Positions 28,282 to 38,753 of a DNA stretch of 64,000 nucleotides are shown here, piece by piece. A program made the position numbers and the translations under genes. Position 1 is the stretch's first letter. The number at the start of each line of letters is the position of its first letter. The DNA is taken from contig NZ_BFAY01000011.1 of assembly GCF_003112675.1 (NCBI RefSeq), positions 1,426,001 through 1,490,000 on the forward strand, in the 5' to 3' direction. A model generated the notes under the pieces. That model worked only from the letters and a program-made list of their open reading frames with translations, did no database searches and was not told where the DNA came from. The stretch is from Leptospira johnsonii (lineage in GTDB: Bacteria; Spirochaetota; Leptospiria; Leptospirales; Leptospiraceae).

Positions 28282-29205
28282 TTACTGATTAGATTTCGCG
28301 TTGGAAGCCATTTTCAGGAAGTAACCTTCCACATCATACCAAGGTTTTCCGGAATTCAGAGTGTTAGAGCACTGGATATGGTCTATACCAGTAACTAGAA
28401 GTCCGTAATCAGGTCCACCTTTGAAGGTTCCCCATTTCAAAGAAGTGTAAGGAACGAGTCCATCGCAAGTTCCGCCTTGTCCATTGAACAATCCACCAGC
28501 GATACAAGCAGGTTGGATCAATCCCATTAAAGGGTGTTGGATTAGGTCAGGGATGGTGATGTAAGATCCGTAAGAGAAATACTTAACGGAAGAAGCATCA
28601 GGAGTACGGCTATTGAAAGCAGCGGTTCCACTGGTAGAAAGTGAACCCAAAGCTGCAAGAGCGTCTTGCTCTCCTTGGCTCCAGATTAACTGAACGAAAA
28701 CACCAAGAACAGTGCTTACGAAAGGTTTAATCCAACTAGGCAGCACAGCGTTTACGATGTCTGCAATTGGAGATCCTCTGTGAGGAGTGTTCAAAGTGGT
28801 CAAAGTAGAAACTTTGGAAGAAAGTCCCAGGTTGGTAATAGCATAACGGCTATCCAATCCACCTTGAGAGTGGCCAAGAATATGTACTTTGCTGAATCCG
28901 TTTGCAGCCATATAGACAAGAACTTTGTCCTTTAGCTGAACTCCACGAGTCTCATTGGATTGAGCCGCAGTTTTAGCTGGTGCATATACGGTAGCTCCTT
29001 GGGATTGAAGGTATGTGTCCATTCCTCCCCAGTAGCTTAAAATACTGATAACGCCGGAAGAATCATTTCCCCAACCGAAAAGTCCGTGGGAAAGAACGAT
29101 TGGATACGATCCGGCTAATGGTTTGGAGGAAGATCCTCCCCCTGAAGCGAACAACGTGCCGCTACACAAAAATAGGAGCAATACCGCTAGTCCTAATTTA
29201 CGCAT
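28282..29205 (-). CDS. secreted triacylglycerol lipase (family I type)
   Basis: 307 residues. A signal peptide ends near residue 20 (LFASG). The alpha/beta hydrolase core shows the LSHGLFGW oxyanion loop, nucleophile Ser113 in GHSQGG, Asp in CDGLVP and His in GIDHIQ. Cysteines near the Asp and the His probably form the disulfide known from Pseudomonas/Burkholderia lipases. It likely frees fatty acids from host or environmental lipids, the main carbon source of Leptospira. No foldase gene is adjacent. An AACGTTCGAA dyad lies about 150 bases upstream (29357). Confidence 0.87.
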   Translation of the reverse strand: MRKLGLAVLLLFLCSGTLFASGGGSSSKPLAGSYPIVLSHGLFGWGNDSSGVISILSYWGGMDTYLQSQGATVYAPAKTAAQSNETRGVQLKDKVLVYMAANGFSKVHILGHSQGGLDSRYAITNLGLSSKVSTLTTLNTPHRGSPIADIVNAVLPSWIKPFVSTVLGVFVQLIWSQGEQDALAALGSLSTSGTAAFNSRTPDASSVKYFSYGSYITIPDLIQHPLMGLIQPACIAGGLFNGQGGTCDGLVPYTSLKWGTFKGGPDYGLLVTGIDHIQCSNTLNSGKPWYDVEGYFLKMASNAKSNQ

Positions 29206-29815
29206 TTGAGTTTACCTCTTCACTATTCTCTTGCTGTCTATATGGTCTCAATTTGAGATTCGCTTAGTTTAACTTGTTCGCTTTTTCTATTTGTATCACT
29301 CAGTACAAAACCCGAGCTTTTGAAGATTAAATCAAGACTCCTAACTGTCAAGATAAAACGTTCGAAAAAAGTGCTGATAAAATAACGTTTGATATGAAAC
29401 TAATATCTTTTAATAACAGTTGGTTTTTTATAAATATTCCTTTAGGGATAATTTGAGAGGAGAAGGTCTCCGCTTGGAAAATCCGGATTTTCAAAGCGGA
29501 CTAACGCATTTGGGGTATAAGATACTCTGTTTTGGAAATTTTTTTCTGAGATCTTTTGGATTTGGCTGATTTAATGTGGATCGTGTTCTAGTTTGGGCGG
29601 GGCTTTCTGCTCTGTATTGGCAGATGGGCGAAGGTTCCGAGAAGCCCAACAGTGCTATAGTAAACTGGCTTTACTCGTTGCATTGAATGTATAATCTTCT
29701 TTTTTGTATGAACAATCGTTCATGTATATTCCAAAAATTTGAAAAAGATTGACTATGGATTATTATACACTTTCGTTGCGAAGCTCTAAGAGATAGAATA
29801 GAGAAGAGGAATCAT
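29206..29815. promoter_or_regulatory. intergenic region between divergent lipase and amidohydrolase genes
   Basis: 610 bases without a gene. On the lipase side there is AACGTTCGAA (29357-29366). On the amidohydrolase side there is the dyad ATGAAC-AATC-GTTCAT (29708-29723), followed by a plausible promoter TTGAAA (29739-29744) and ATTATA (29762-29767) with 17-base spacing. The rest shows nothing I can assign. Confidence 0.4.
29708..29723. promoter_or_regulatory. TetR-type operator candidate
   Basis: Six-base arms ATGAAC / GTTCAT with a four-base spacer, 15 bases upstream of the putative -35 of the amidohydrolase gene. Its core TGAACAATCGTTC matches the repeats upstream of the fatty acid synthase (4465-4664). 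Confidence 0.5.
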
Positions 29816-31612
29816 ATGAAGTACGATGTTCTGATCAAGAATGGAAGAATATTCGATGGGGAAGGGAACGAATCTTTTATTGGAGATGTCGCGGTCTTGG
29901 ATGGAAAGATTGCTGAGATCTCTAAATCAATTTCCGGTGGTGCAAAAGAGATCTACGATGCAAAAGGACTTTGGGTCACTCCAGGATTTATAGATTTTCA
30001 TACACATTACGATGCAGAGGTCGAAGCTTCTCCTGGCCTCAAAGAGTCCGTGATGCATGGGGTGACTACAATCACAATGGGAAGTTGTTCTCTCAGTCTT
30101 TGTATCGGTACACCGGAGGACCTTGCGGATATGTTTAGTAGGGTAGAAGCAATCCCTAGGGAACAGGTGCTTCCTTTATTACAAAAAAATAAAACTTGGA
30201 ATTCGATGAAAGAGTATGCGGACCATTTGAATTCACTTCCTTTGGGCCCTAATGTTTCTACCTTCTTGGGACATTCCGCTATCAGAGCTTATTCGATGGG
30301 ATTAGAAAGATCTTTATCTTATGGAGTAAAACCCACCGAGCAAGAAATGGTCCAAATGGAAAAACTTCTGCAGGAGGCGATCGATTGCGGATACTTAGGA
30401 CTTTCTATCAATACTCTCACATGGGATAAAATGGATGGTAGCCGTTTTAGGAGTAAGCCTCTTCCTTCTACCTTTGCTAAATGGTCGGAGATCAGCAGGT
30501 TGAATCAAATCGTTCGGAGAGAAGATAGGATCTTCCAAGGAGTGCCGAACGTTTCTACAAAATATAATGTTCTATTGTTCTTTAAGGAAAGTCTTGGGAT
30601 TTTTAGAAAAAAACTGAAGACAACGATCATTTCTCTCATGGACCCGAGATCGAATCGTTCTATTTACAAGTTGGTGGCGTTTCTGACTCGGATCGTAAAT
30701 ACGATCTTAAAAGGAGATGTTCGTTTGCAAGCTGTTCCTGCTGTATTCGATCTATATGCGGATGGAGTAGATGTGGTTGTATTCGAAGAATTCGGTGCTG
30801 GAACTGCGGCCATTCATTTAGCGGATCTTGCTGAACGAAGAAAACTTCTCCTGGATAAAGGATATAGAAAATGGTTCCGCAGGCAATGGACAAATTGGTT
30901 TTTGCCTAGAGTATTCCATAGAGACTTTAACGAGTCCAAGATTGTAGAATGTCCCGACCAAAAGCTGGTTGGCAGATCTTTTTCAGAATTAGCCAAAGAA
31001 AGAAAACAACATGTGGTCGAAACATTTTTGGATCTATGCGCTGAGTACGGTAACGATATCCGTTGGTATACTGTGATCGGTAACGATCGAAAAGGGCCTT
31101 TAAAATATATAGTCAGTCATCCGGATGTATTGATCGGATTTTCAGATGCGGGCGCTCACTTAAGGGGAATGGCACATTATAATTTCCCATTACGTTTTTT
31201 GAAATTAGTGAGAGATGCAGAACTGGAAGGAAAACCTTTTCTCTCGGCTGAAAAAGCTGTCTGGAGAGTTACCGGAGAGATCGCGGATTGGTTTGGTTTG
31301 GACACTGGAAAATTAAAGATCGGTGCACAGGCTGATATCGTTCTTTTGAATCCAAATGGTTTAAACGAAAAAGTGGAGACTATCCAAGAAACTCCAATGC
31401 CGGAGTTTGGAGGAATGGTTCGTTTAGTTCGCAGAAACGAAGAAGCGATCCGCGCTGTGTTGATTAACGGAAAAGTTGCGGTGGAGAATGGGGCAGTTCT
31501 TCCTGAGATCGGAAAAGAAACCGGTTTTGGAAGATTTATGGCTTATAAAGAAAAGGATTATCTTTATAATTCCAGAAAGGAATCTAAGAGATTACCTGCA
31601 TCTGTAGCTTAA
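29816..31612 (+). CDS. N-acyl-D-amino-acid deacylase family amidohydrolase
   Basis: 598 residues, longer than the usual 480-500 of D-aminoacylases. Metal-site features are present: FHTHYD (His62, His64), Cys91 in GSCSLS at the place of the family's GNCG cysteine, and SDAGAH near residue 440. The C-terminal small beta-domain (AQADIVLLNP) is typical. It probably hydrolyses N-acyl-D-amino acids or a related amide or cyclic amide; the substrate is uncertain. The ATG follows GAAGAGGA. A TetR-like operator lies upstream. Confidence 0.82.
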   Translation: MKYDVLIKNGRIFDGEGNESFIGDVAVLDGKIAEISKSISGGAKEIYDAKGLWVTPGFIDFHTHYDAEVEASPGLKESVMHGVTTITMGSCSLSLCIGTPEDLADMFSRVEAIPREQVLPLLQKNKTWNSMKEYADHLNSLPLGPNVSTFLGHSAIRAYSMGLERSLSYGVKPTEQEMVQMEKLLQEAIDCGYLGLSINTLTWDKMDGSRFRSKPLPSTFAKWSEISRLNQIVRREDRIFQGVPNVSTKYNVLLFFKESLGIFRKKLKTTIISLMDPRSNRSIYKLVAFLTRIVNTILKGDVRLQAVPAVFDLYADGVDVVVFEEFGAGTAAIHLADLAERRKLLLDKGYRKWFRRQWTNWFLPRVFHRDFNESKIVECPDQKLVGRSFSELAKERKQHVVETFLDLCAEYGNDIRWYTVIGNDRKGPLKYIVSHPDVLIGFSDAGAHLRGMAHYNFPLRFLKLVRDAELEGKPFLSAEKAVWRVTGEIADWFGLDTGKLKIGAQADIVLLNPNGLNEKVETIQETPMPEFGGMVRLVRRNEEAIRAVLINGKVAVENGAVLPEIGKETGFGRFMAYKEKDYLYNSRKESKRLPASVA

Positions 31613-31635
31613 AGTTATAATAAAGGCGGAAGATA

Positions 31636-32649
31636 TCAAGGAATACGAACTACGATCTTTCCGAAATGTTTTCCGTCTTTCAGATATTCTAATGCTTCTT
31701 TGAATTCGGAAAGTTCGTAGACTTTATCTACTACTGGCCTCAGTTTCCATTCTTCTATGGCTTTGTTCATAGCAAGGAAACCTTCTCGATGACCGACTAC
31801 GATCCCTTGGACTTTGATCTGGTTCATGACCAAGGGTAAAAGGTTCAGATCCTTAATGGCGCCTGCTAAGATCCCGATCAGATGGATTGTGCCGAATAGT
31901 TTTACTGCTTTAATGGATTGCTCTAGAGTTCCAGCTCCTCCCACTTCTACTATATGGTCCGCGCCTTCTCCGCCTGTTAATTCTCTGATCTTTTCTCCCC
32001 AAGATATAATATTCTTGTAGTTGATCAGATGGTCCGCGCCTAAGGATTTTCCTCTTTCTAATTTTTCGTCAGAAGAAGAAGTTAAGTAAATGGTCGCTCC
32101 AACTGCTTTAGCAAATTGTAATGCAAATAAGGAGACTCCCCCTGTTCCTTGTATGACTACGGATTCTCCTTTTTTGAGTTGGTTCTCCACGAAGAAGGAA
32201 GACCAAGCGGTAAGTCCCGCGCAAGGAAGTGTGGCCGCTTCCTCAAAACTGAGATGAGAAGGCATTGGGACCACACCAGTTGCCGGAAGAATTGCGTATT
32301 GTCTTAGGGTCCCGTCTAAAGGGCCGCCTAGAGTAGTCCTGAGTTCTTTTTTGGTTGCATGTCCCGACAACCAATAAGGAGCAAAGGTTGCATTGATCTT
32401 GTCTCCGGTTTTGATGCCGGTGACATTCTCTCCAATCTCTAATATCTCTCCGGATCCATCGCTGCAAGGAACCATAGGGACCGGAAAATTGGGATTGTAC
32501 TTTCCTTGTACCACGAGATAGTCCCTGAAATTTAAGGATGCCGCTCTAAAACGGACTAAAACTTCTCCAGGGCCTGGCTCGCCCGGGTCTGGTAGATCGA
32601 TTAAGGAAAGATTTTCTTTTCCGAAAGAGGAAAGTTGGACCGCTTTCAT
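31636..32649 (-). CDS. MDR-family zinc-less/zinc alcohol dehydrogenase (quinone oxidoreductase-like)
   Basis: 337 residues of the medium-chain dehydrogenase/reductase fold. A GroES-like N-terminal half (AASLNFRDYLVVQGKY) is followed by a Rossmann half with GTGGVSLFALQFAKAVGA. The structural-zinc cysteine cluster is absent, as in quinone oxidoreductases and enoyl reductases. It is transcribed after the crotonyl-CoA carboxylase/reductase, separated by a 12-bp perfect hairpin. The substrate may be an enoyl-CoA, quinone or alcohol; sequence does not decide. Confidence 0.82.
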   Translation of the reverse strand: MKAVQLSSFGKENLSLIDLPDPGEPGPGEVLVRFRAASLNFRDYLVVQGKYNPNFPVPMVPCSDGSGEILEIGENVTGIKTGDKINATFAPYWLSGHATKKELRTTLGGPLDGTLRQYAILPATGVVPMPSHLSFEEAATLPCAGLTAWSSFFVENQLKKGESVVIQGTGGVSLFALQFAKAVGATIYLTSSSDEKLERGKSLGADHLINYKNIISWGEKIRELTGGEGADHIVEVGGAGTLEQSIKAVKLFGTIHLIGILAGAIKDLNLLPLVMNQIKVQGIVVGHREGFLAMNKAIEEWKLRPVVDKVYELSEFKEALEYLKDGKHFGKIVVRIP

Positions 32650-32682
32650 TTAATTATACTTTTATAATGTAGTTCGGAGGGT

Positions 32683-32712
32683 AGAAGGGCTCCTGGGACC
32701 AGGAGCCCTTCT
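32683..32712. terminator. very stable hairpin between ccr and MDR genes
   Basis: Perfect 12-bp inverted repeat AGAAGGGCTCCT (32683-32694) / AGGAGCCCTTCT (32701-32712), loop GGGACC. There is no U tract on either strand, so attenuation or mRNA stabilisation of ccr is as likely as termination. Confidence 0.6.
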
Positions 32713-32720
32713 GAGGTAGT

Positions 32721-33968
<1,248 letters not shown>

Positions 33969-34036
33969 GGGGACCAGAAAACAGAACCGACCGAGGCTTA
34001 CGAGAAAAAAAAGAGTCCTAAACTTGGCTTTCTGGC

Positions 34037-34630
34037 CTAAGTAAGAAGGATATGATCGATCCTTTCTTCCAAACCTCTGACCCTATCCTCAAAAAATCTC
34101 ACCGAGGAAATGGAAAGTATGAGGCTATGCAATAGGTCCACGAGAAGGGAAAGCTTTAGTTCCGCGTTTTTAGCCGGGGGATTACGATCCACGGCCGCAT
34201 CCAATAACTTTCTGTACTGGGCTCCGTAATGGTTCGTATATTCTTGGACTAGGTTTTCGGGCGCAGAATAGACCAAGCTGAATGGAAGTTTAGCTCTATC
34301 AGGGAACTGTCTTGCGATATCGGAAATTGCCCGGAACACGGACACAACTTCTTCTCTTAAACCTTTATCTTTTACCACTCTACTTCGGATATCGTTCAAT
34401 ATCATCAAATGAGTGGCGACCAACGCTTTTCTGAACAAGTTTTCTTTGGAATGGAAATGATGATAGATACTAGGTTGCTCCAACCCGCATTCTCTGCTGA
34501 TCTCTCTCAGGGAAGTTCCATGGAAACCCTTGCGGGCAAAAGCAATCGCAGCGCCTTCTAAAATTCTCTCTCGAGAATTTCTGAACACACCATTTGTGGG
34601 GTAGACAGGGCTACCGTCCTTCTTTTTCAC
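34037..34630 (-). CDS. TetR-family transcriptional regulator
   Basis: 197 residues. An N-terminal helix-turn-helix ([19 protein letters not shown], then [16 protein letters not shown]) is followed by a ligand-binding helical domain. The start is GTG (34628-34630) with AGAGG nine bases upstream. It lies 68 bases upstream of ccr on the same strand, so it probably controls this ccr operon and responds to an acyl-CoA or fatty acid. A perfect palindrome GGATTAATCC (34651-34660) lies just upstream and may be its own operator, though it overlaps a GGAGG-like tract. Confidence 0.87.
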   Translation of the reverse strand: MKKKDGSPVYPTNGVFRNSRERILEGAAIAFARKGFHGTSLREISRECGLEQPSIYHHFHSKENLFRKALVATHLMILNDIRSRVVKDKGLREEVVSVFRAISDIARQFPDRAKLPFSLVYSAPENLVQEYTNHYGAQYRKLLDAAVDRNPPAKNAELKLSLLVDLLHSLILSISSVRFFEDRVRGLEERIDHILLT

Positions 34631-34862
34631 CGATCCGACCTCTTTTAGGAGGATTAATCCGGCGAAATGATTTTTTTTGTCTGAAGATCGAAGATCCCGA
34701 AATCGCCGGAAGATCTATCCTTTCGGATAGAAATTTCACTATATAGGCGAAGATATAGCAAACGCCAGAATTCCGCAATTCATTAACGTATTGGGAAAGG
34801 TTATTTAGATCAATCTTGTCTGAATGCTAGTCTTACCTTGACTTGTGATGTAGTCTTAAGAT

Positions 34863-35555
34863 TCAGAACTCCTTTTTAAAAACTTCGAAGTAGTTATTTA
34901 ACTCACTCGTACCTGGAAGCCTACCTTCGGCCCCTGGTTGTTTTTTGCCGGGAGAACCGGGTTGGTTCAGATTTTGGTCTTTTTCTTCCCGCCCGAATGC
35001 GGCTGCAGGAGTGTATAATTGGCTTCCGAATAATAGTTCAAAGTTTGCAACGTTAGACTCTGATTCATCTAGTCTGATCTCTACTAAGAAATGATTCTCT
35101 CCGAATCTTGCTTCCCATTCATATACGAAAGATGGTTCTACAAATCCTGTGAACAAAGGAGATAATTTTCTATCTTCGCTGTCTGATTGGAAGATATGTA
35201 CCATAACGGATTGGTCCGGATTTTCGTGAGCGAGACCTACGCCTAATTTGCGGACGATCTTTCTGTCCTTTCCTTCCGGGAATTGAAGTTTAAAAGATAC
35301 TGTGCTTCCTTTGAATACGGAACCTGTAAAATGGGATTTTCGATCTACAACATATCCTCTGTCTTTTAGAGAAACCTTAACTTCTTCTACCAACTTTTTG
35401 AATGTAGGAGGTCCTCCTGCTATGGACTCTTTGAAGTTAGCTGGAGGATTAGAAGGAGCAGTTTGGGTGTAGAGATCAGATTGGATAATTAAGAATAAAA
35501 ACAAAATTAAGGGAAAGAATCCATATCGGGGACGTTCTAATAGAAAAGATCGCAT
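34863..35555 (-). CDS. exported hypothetical protein
   Basis: 230 residues. The N-terminal hydrophobic segment (FFPLILFLFLIIQSDLYT) is a signal peptide or anchor. The mature part has beta-rich character (VSFKLQFPEG, VMVHIFQSDS, NHFLVEIRLDESES) and a disordered Pro/Gly/Gln-rich segment near residues 190-215 before NNYFEVFKKEF. No known family or motif recognised. It is divergent from the OmpA lipoprotein gene. Probably periplasmic or surface exposed. Confidence 0.7.
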   Translation of the reverse strand: MRSFLLERPRYGFFPLILFLFLIIQSDLYTQTAPSNPPANFKESIAGGPPTFKKLVEEVKVSLKDRGYVVDRKSHFTGSVFKGSTVSFKLQFPEGKDRKIVRKLGVGLAHENPDQSVMVHIFQSDSEDRKLSPLFTGFVEPSFVYEWEARFGENHFLVEIRLDESESNVANFELLFGSQLYTPAAAFGREEKDQNLNQPGSPGKKQPGAEGRLPGTSELNNYFEVFKKEF

Positions 35556-35703
35556 GATTACTAACAGACTAACTTGGATCGTACATTCTCGCCAGGTTTT
35601 TTCGAAAATAATTCGGAAAATAGAGTAGAATCCCTTGGGAAAAGCCCAAAAAAAACGATAAATGAATTATGCGCCCTGTTCTAAGAAAAAACTCGGAGGA
35701 ATC

Positions 35704-36390
35704 ATGAAAACGAATCTGGGTATTCTCACCTTTACATTGGTCTCGGTTTCCCTTTTATCTAATTGCGTTTCCCAATCTAAATACGATGCCTTGCAGGCGA
35801 TGTACGACGAAAAAGCAAGGGACCTCTCCAATTTGGAAAAAGATAAGTCTTCTCTCCAAAGATCCGTAGAAGATATGAAAAGGATCCAAGAAGAAACGGA
35901 AAGAAGGATCGCTGATTATAAAAGTTTATTAGAAAGTTTTAAAAGTATGATCGATTCCGGAAAACTAAAGATCCGGATCGTAGATGGGAGAATGGTAGTG
36001 GTACTTTCTTCCGATATATTATTCGCTCCCGGTTCTGCGAGTTTATCTTCTAAGGGAACGGACGCGATTAAAGAAGTCACAGGGATCTTATCTTCTCTCC
36101 ATGGAAGAAGATTCCAGGTAGAAGGTCATACGGACGATGTGCCCACCGGTATTAAAGGATACTCAAATTGGGAGCTTGCATCCGCAAGAGCTTTGAATGT
36201 ACTTCATACTATGGTTAAGTCTGGAATGCCGGAAGATAGGATCAGTGCGGCTTCTATGGGATCTTCTCGTCCTTCTGTCCCGAATACAAGTGTGGAGAAT
36301 CGAACAGCGAATCGAAGGATAGAAATTGTAATTGTTCCAGACTTATCTAATCTACCTGGGATTGAAGAATTACGTAAACTGAGTGAGTAG
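35704..36390 (+). CDS. OmpA-family peptidoglycan-associated lipoprotein
   Basis: 228 residues from the ATG at 35704, which has CGGAGGA upstream; the frame is open from 35662 but without homology. The signal ends in LLSNC (Cys21). A coiled coil follows (about 25-90, SNLEKDKSSLQRSVEDMKR), then an OmpA/MotB-like domain with VEGHTDDVPTG, NWELASARALNVL and NRTANRRIEIVI. It tethers the outer membrane to peptidoglycan. The layout is like that of Pal/YiaD or MotB-like proteins. Confidence 0.87.
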   Translation: MKTNLGILTFTLVSVSLLSNCVSQSKYDALQAMYDEKARDLSNLEKDKSSLQRSVEDMKRIQEETERRIADYKSLLESFKSMIDSGKLKIRIVDGRMVVVLSSDILFAPGSASLSSKGTDAIKEVTGILSSLHGRRFQVEGHTDDVPTGIKGYSNWELASARALNVLHTMVKSGMPEDRISAASMGSSRPSVPNTSVENRTANRRIEIVIVPDLSNLPGIEELRKLSE

Positions 36391-36485
36391 ACCAGGCCTA
36401 GGATTCGCTTGGCGAATTACTGCACCCTATAAACTATGGTCCTATCCCCTCTTTTATAAAATTCCTTCGGTGTTAGGTAGGTTGT

Positions 36486-38132
36486 ATGATCAGCGTTTCG
36501 GGTCTGTCTCTGAATTTCGGAAAGAAAATTCTTTTTGAAAACGTTACTGTTAAATTTAAAGAAAGCTGCAGATACGGTCTGATCGGAGCCAACGGTTCCG
36601 GTAAATCCACTTTTATGAAAATCCTTGCCGGATTGGAACAAGCTGCCGCGGGTTCCGTTGCAATTGACGGTGGAATTAAAGTAGGTTACTTAAAACAGGA
36701 CCATTACGAATACGAAAACGAAACAGTATTGAATACTGTAATGATGGGGAATAAGGAACTTTGGACGATTGCCAAAGAAAGAGACGAAATTTATTCCAAA
36801 CCTGAAATGTCCGATGAGGATGGTATCCGAGTTTCCGAATTAGAGGAAGCTTTCGGAGAGATGGGCGGATATGAAGCAGAAAGCGTCGCAGGTGAATTAT
36901 TAGAAGGTTTAGGAATTCCAACAAACATCCACAATCAGACACTTTCATTTTTAACAGGCGGATTTAAACTTAGGGTATTACTCGCTCAGGTCCTATTCCA
37001 AAAACCTGATGTTTTACTTTTAGATGAGCCTACCAACCACTTGGATATCAAGACTATTCACTGGTTAGAATCTTTCTTATTGAACTACAAAGGCGTTGTT
37101 ATTGTTATCTCCCACGACCGTCACTTCATCAACTCGGTTGCTTCTCATATTTGCGACTTAGATTACCAAACGATGACCGTTTATCCTGGTAACTATGACG
37201 AGTATATGGAAGCTTCTCAGGCTGCTAGAGAAAGAGCTCAGTCTGATAATAAAAGATCGAAAGAAAAAATTGCTGAATTACAAGAGTTCGTAAGCAGATT
37301 CAGCGCCAACGCTGCAAAATCCAAGCAAGCTACTTCTCGCCAAAAGATGATAGAGAAGATCAAAGATAATATGGCGGAGATCAGACCTTCTTCTAGATTA
37401 TTCCCTTATATCGTTTTCAAAATGAAACGAGTACTCGGTAAAGATGTAATCCTTGCGGACAATATTTCCAAGGCTTACGAAGACAGAGTTATCTTTAAAG
37501 ACTTTACGATCAATATCACAAAAGGGGAGAAGATTGCAATCATAGGAACGAACGGAGTAGGAAAAACTACTCTCTTAAAAACTCTGATGAAGCAGATCGA
37601 TCCTGATTCAGGAACGGTTGCTTTCGGAGATTCCGTGGAAGCTTCTATCTTTCCTCAGGACCATAGGGAAGGGATCGGAGAAGACGCCGACTCTATTATA
37701 GAATGGCTATATAGATATGCTCCTCCGGGCACCGAGATGGAAGAGATCCGAGCCGTTTTAGGAAGAATGCTTTTCAGCGGGGACATGGCTAAAAAACCAA
37801 CTCAGGTTCTTTCGGGAGGAGAAAAATCCAGGATCATTTTAGGAAAGATGATCATGGCCCAGGATAACCTTTTGGCCTTGGACGAACCAACAAACCACTT
37901 GGATTTGGAATCCATCGAGTCTTTGAACTATGCATTGACCAAGTTCGAAGGAACCATCCTATTTGTTTCTCATGACAGGGAATTCATAAGTTCCATTGCA
38001 ACCCGAGTTCTGGAGGTTACCACAGAAGGTATCCGAGACTTCAAAGGAACCTACGAAGAGTTCTTAGAAAGAGAAGGACAAGAATTTTACAAACGTCTGG
38101 CAGGCGGACCTGTTCTTACGGAAGCTCAGTAA
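36486..38132 (+). CDS. ABC-F family ATPase (YbiT/EttA type)
   Basis: 548 residues with two ABC ATPase domains and no membrane segment. Domain 1 has GANGSGKST, a degenerate signature LTGGFKLR and LLDEPTNHLD. A charged linker follows (about 240-300). Domain 2 has GTNGVGKTT, LSGGEKSR and LALDEPTNHLD. ABC-F proteins bind the ribosomal E site and rescue or regulate translation; some give antibiotic resistance. The insert-rich, roughly 530-residue form is closest to YbiT. Single gene with a short leader. Confidence 0.9.
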   Translation: MISVSGLSLNFGKKILFENVTVKFKESCRYGLIGANGSGKSTFMKILAGLEQAAAGSVAIDGGIKVGYLKQDHYEYENETVLNTVMMGNKELWTIAKERDEIYSKPEMSDEDGIRVSELEEAFGEMGGYEAESVAGELLEGLGIPTNIHNQTLSFLTGGFKLRVLLAQVLFQKPDVLLLDEPTNHLDIKTIHWLESFLLNYKGVVIVISHDRHFINSVASHICDLDYQTMTVYPGNYDEYMEASQAARERAQSDNKRSKEKIAELQEFVSRFSANAAKSKQATSRQKMIEKIKDNMAEIRPSSRLFPYIVFKMKRVLGKDVILADNISKAYEDRVIFKDFTINITKGEKIAIIGTNGVGKTTLLKTLMKQIDPDSGTVAFGDSVEASIFPQDHREGIGEDADSIIEWLYRYAPPGTEMEEIRAVLGRMLFSGDMAKKPTQVLSGGEKSRIILGKMIMAQDNLLALDEPTNHLDLESIESLNYALTKFEGTILFVSHDREFISSIATRVLEVTTEGIRDFKGTYEEFLEREGQEFYKRLAGGPVLTEAQ

Positions 38133-38150
38133 GATCGGATATTTTTATTC

Positions 38151-38180
38151 AAAACATATTCAGTTTTATGAATATGTTTT
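38151..38180. terminator. bidirectional terminator overlapping rdgB 3' end
   Basis: Perfect 12-bp inverted repeat AAAACATATTCA (38151-38162) / TGAATATGTTTT (38169-38180), A-rich left and T-rich right, between the convergent ABC-F and rdgB genes. It overlaps the last codons of rdgB. Confidence 0.75.
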
Positions 38181-38753
38181 CAGGTATTTTACTAATTCAT
38201 CCAAAGCTTTCTTACGATGAGAAACCGAATTCTTTTTCTCATCTGAGACTTGGGAAAAATGTGCGGAGAAGGGTGGGTAATAAAAAATAGGATCGTATCC
38301 GAATCCGTTCCCACTTGTATCATAACTATCGGATATCAAACCGGGGCATTCTCCTTCGAAAGTAAATTCTCCTTCCGAACTGACTAACGCGATCACGCAG
38401 ACGTACTTTGCGTTCCGGTTTTTTTCCCCCTTCATTTTTTCCAGAAGAAGTCTGGCTCTTCCCTCGTCGTCTAAACCTTCTCCGCCGAAACGAGCGGAAT
38501 AAACTCCGGGTTCTCCACCTAGAGCTTCTACACAAATTCCGGAATCATCCGCTAAGGAAGGAAGTTTGGAAAGAGAGAATAATTCCCGGGCTTTGAGAAG
38601 GGCATTCTCTGTAAAAGTTTTACCTGTTTCTTCCGGACCGAAATCGATCCCTAACTCCTTCGGGGTGGATAAGTTAAACCCTAAAGGAGAAAGGATGGCT
38701 CGAATTTCGCGAACTTTATGGGAATTGTTGGAGGCTAAAGAAAGGGATTTCAA
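38166..38753 (-). CDS. rdgB: non-canonical purine NTP pyrophosphatase (RdgB/HAM1)
   Basis: 195 residues. It removes ITP, dITP and XTP from the nucleotide pool. Motifs: LASNNSHKVREIRAIL at the start, ADDSGICVEALGGEPGVYSARFGG, YDPIF and SHRKKAL. The start is TTG (38751-38753), which overlaps the TGA stop of the upstream STAS gene as TTGA, so translation is coupled. Length is normal. Confidence 0.92.
   Translation of the reverse strand: MKSLSLASNNSHKVREIRAILSPLGFNLSTPKELGIDFGPEETGKTFTENALLKARELFSLSKLPSLADDSGICVEALGGEPGVYSARFGGEGLDDEGRARLLLEKMKGEKNRNAKYVCVIALVSSEGEFTFEGECPGLISDSYDTSGNGFGYDPIFYYPPFSAHFSQVSDEKKNSVSHRKKALDELVKYLKTYS

Noticed and set aside
34651..34660. GGATTAATCC palindrome before the TetR gene as an operator
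   Set aside because: Not listed separately because it overlaps a GGAGG-like tract and has no second copy seen near ccr; mentioned only in the TetR entry.
36403..36417. Short perfect hairpin ATTCGC/GCGAAT after the OmpA lipoprotein gene
   Set aside because: No U tract and short stem; cannot be called a terminator.
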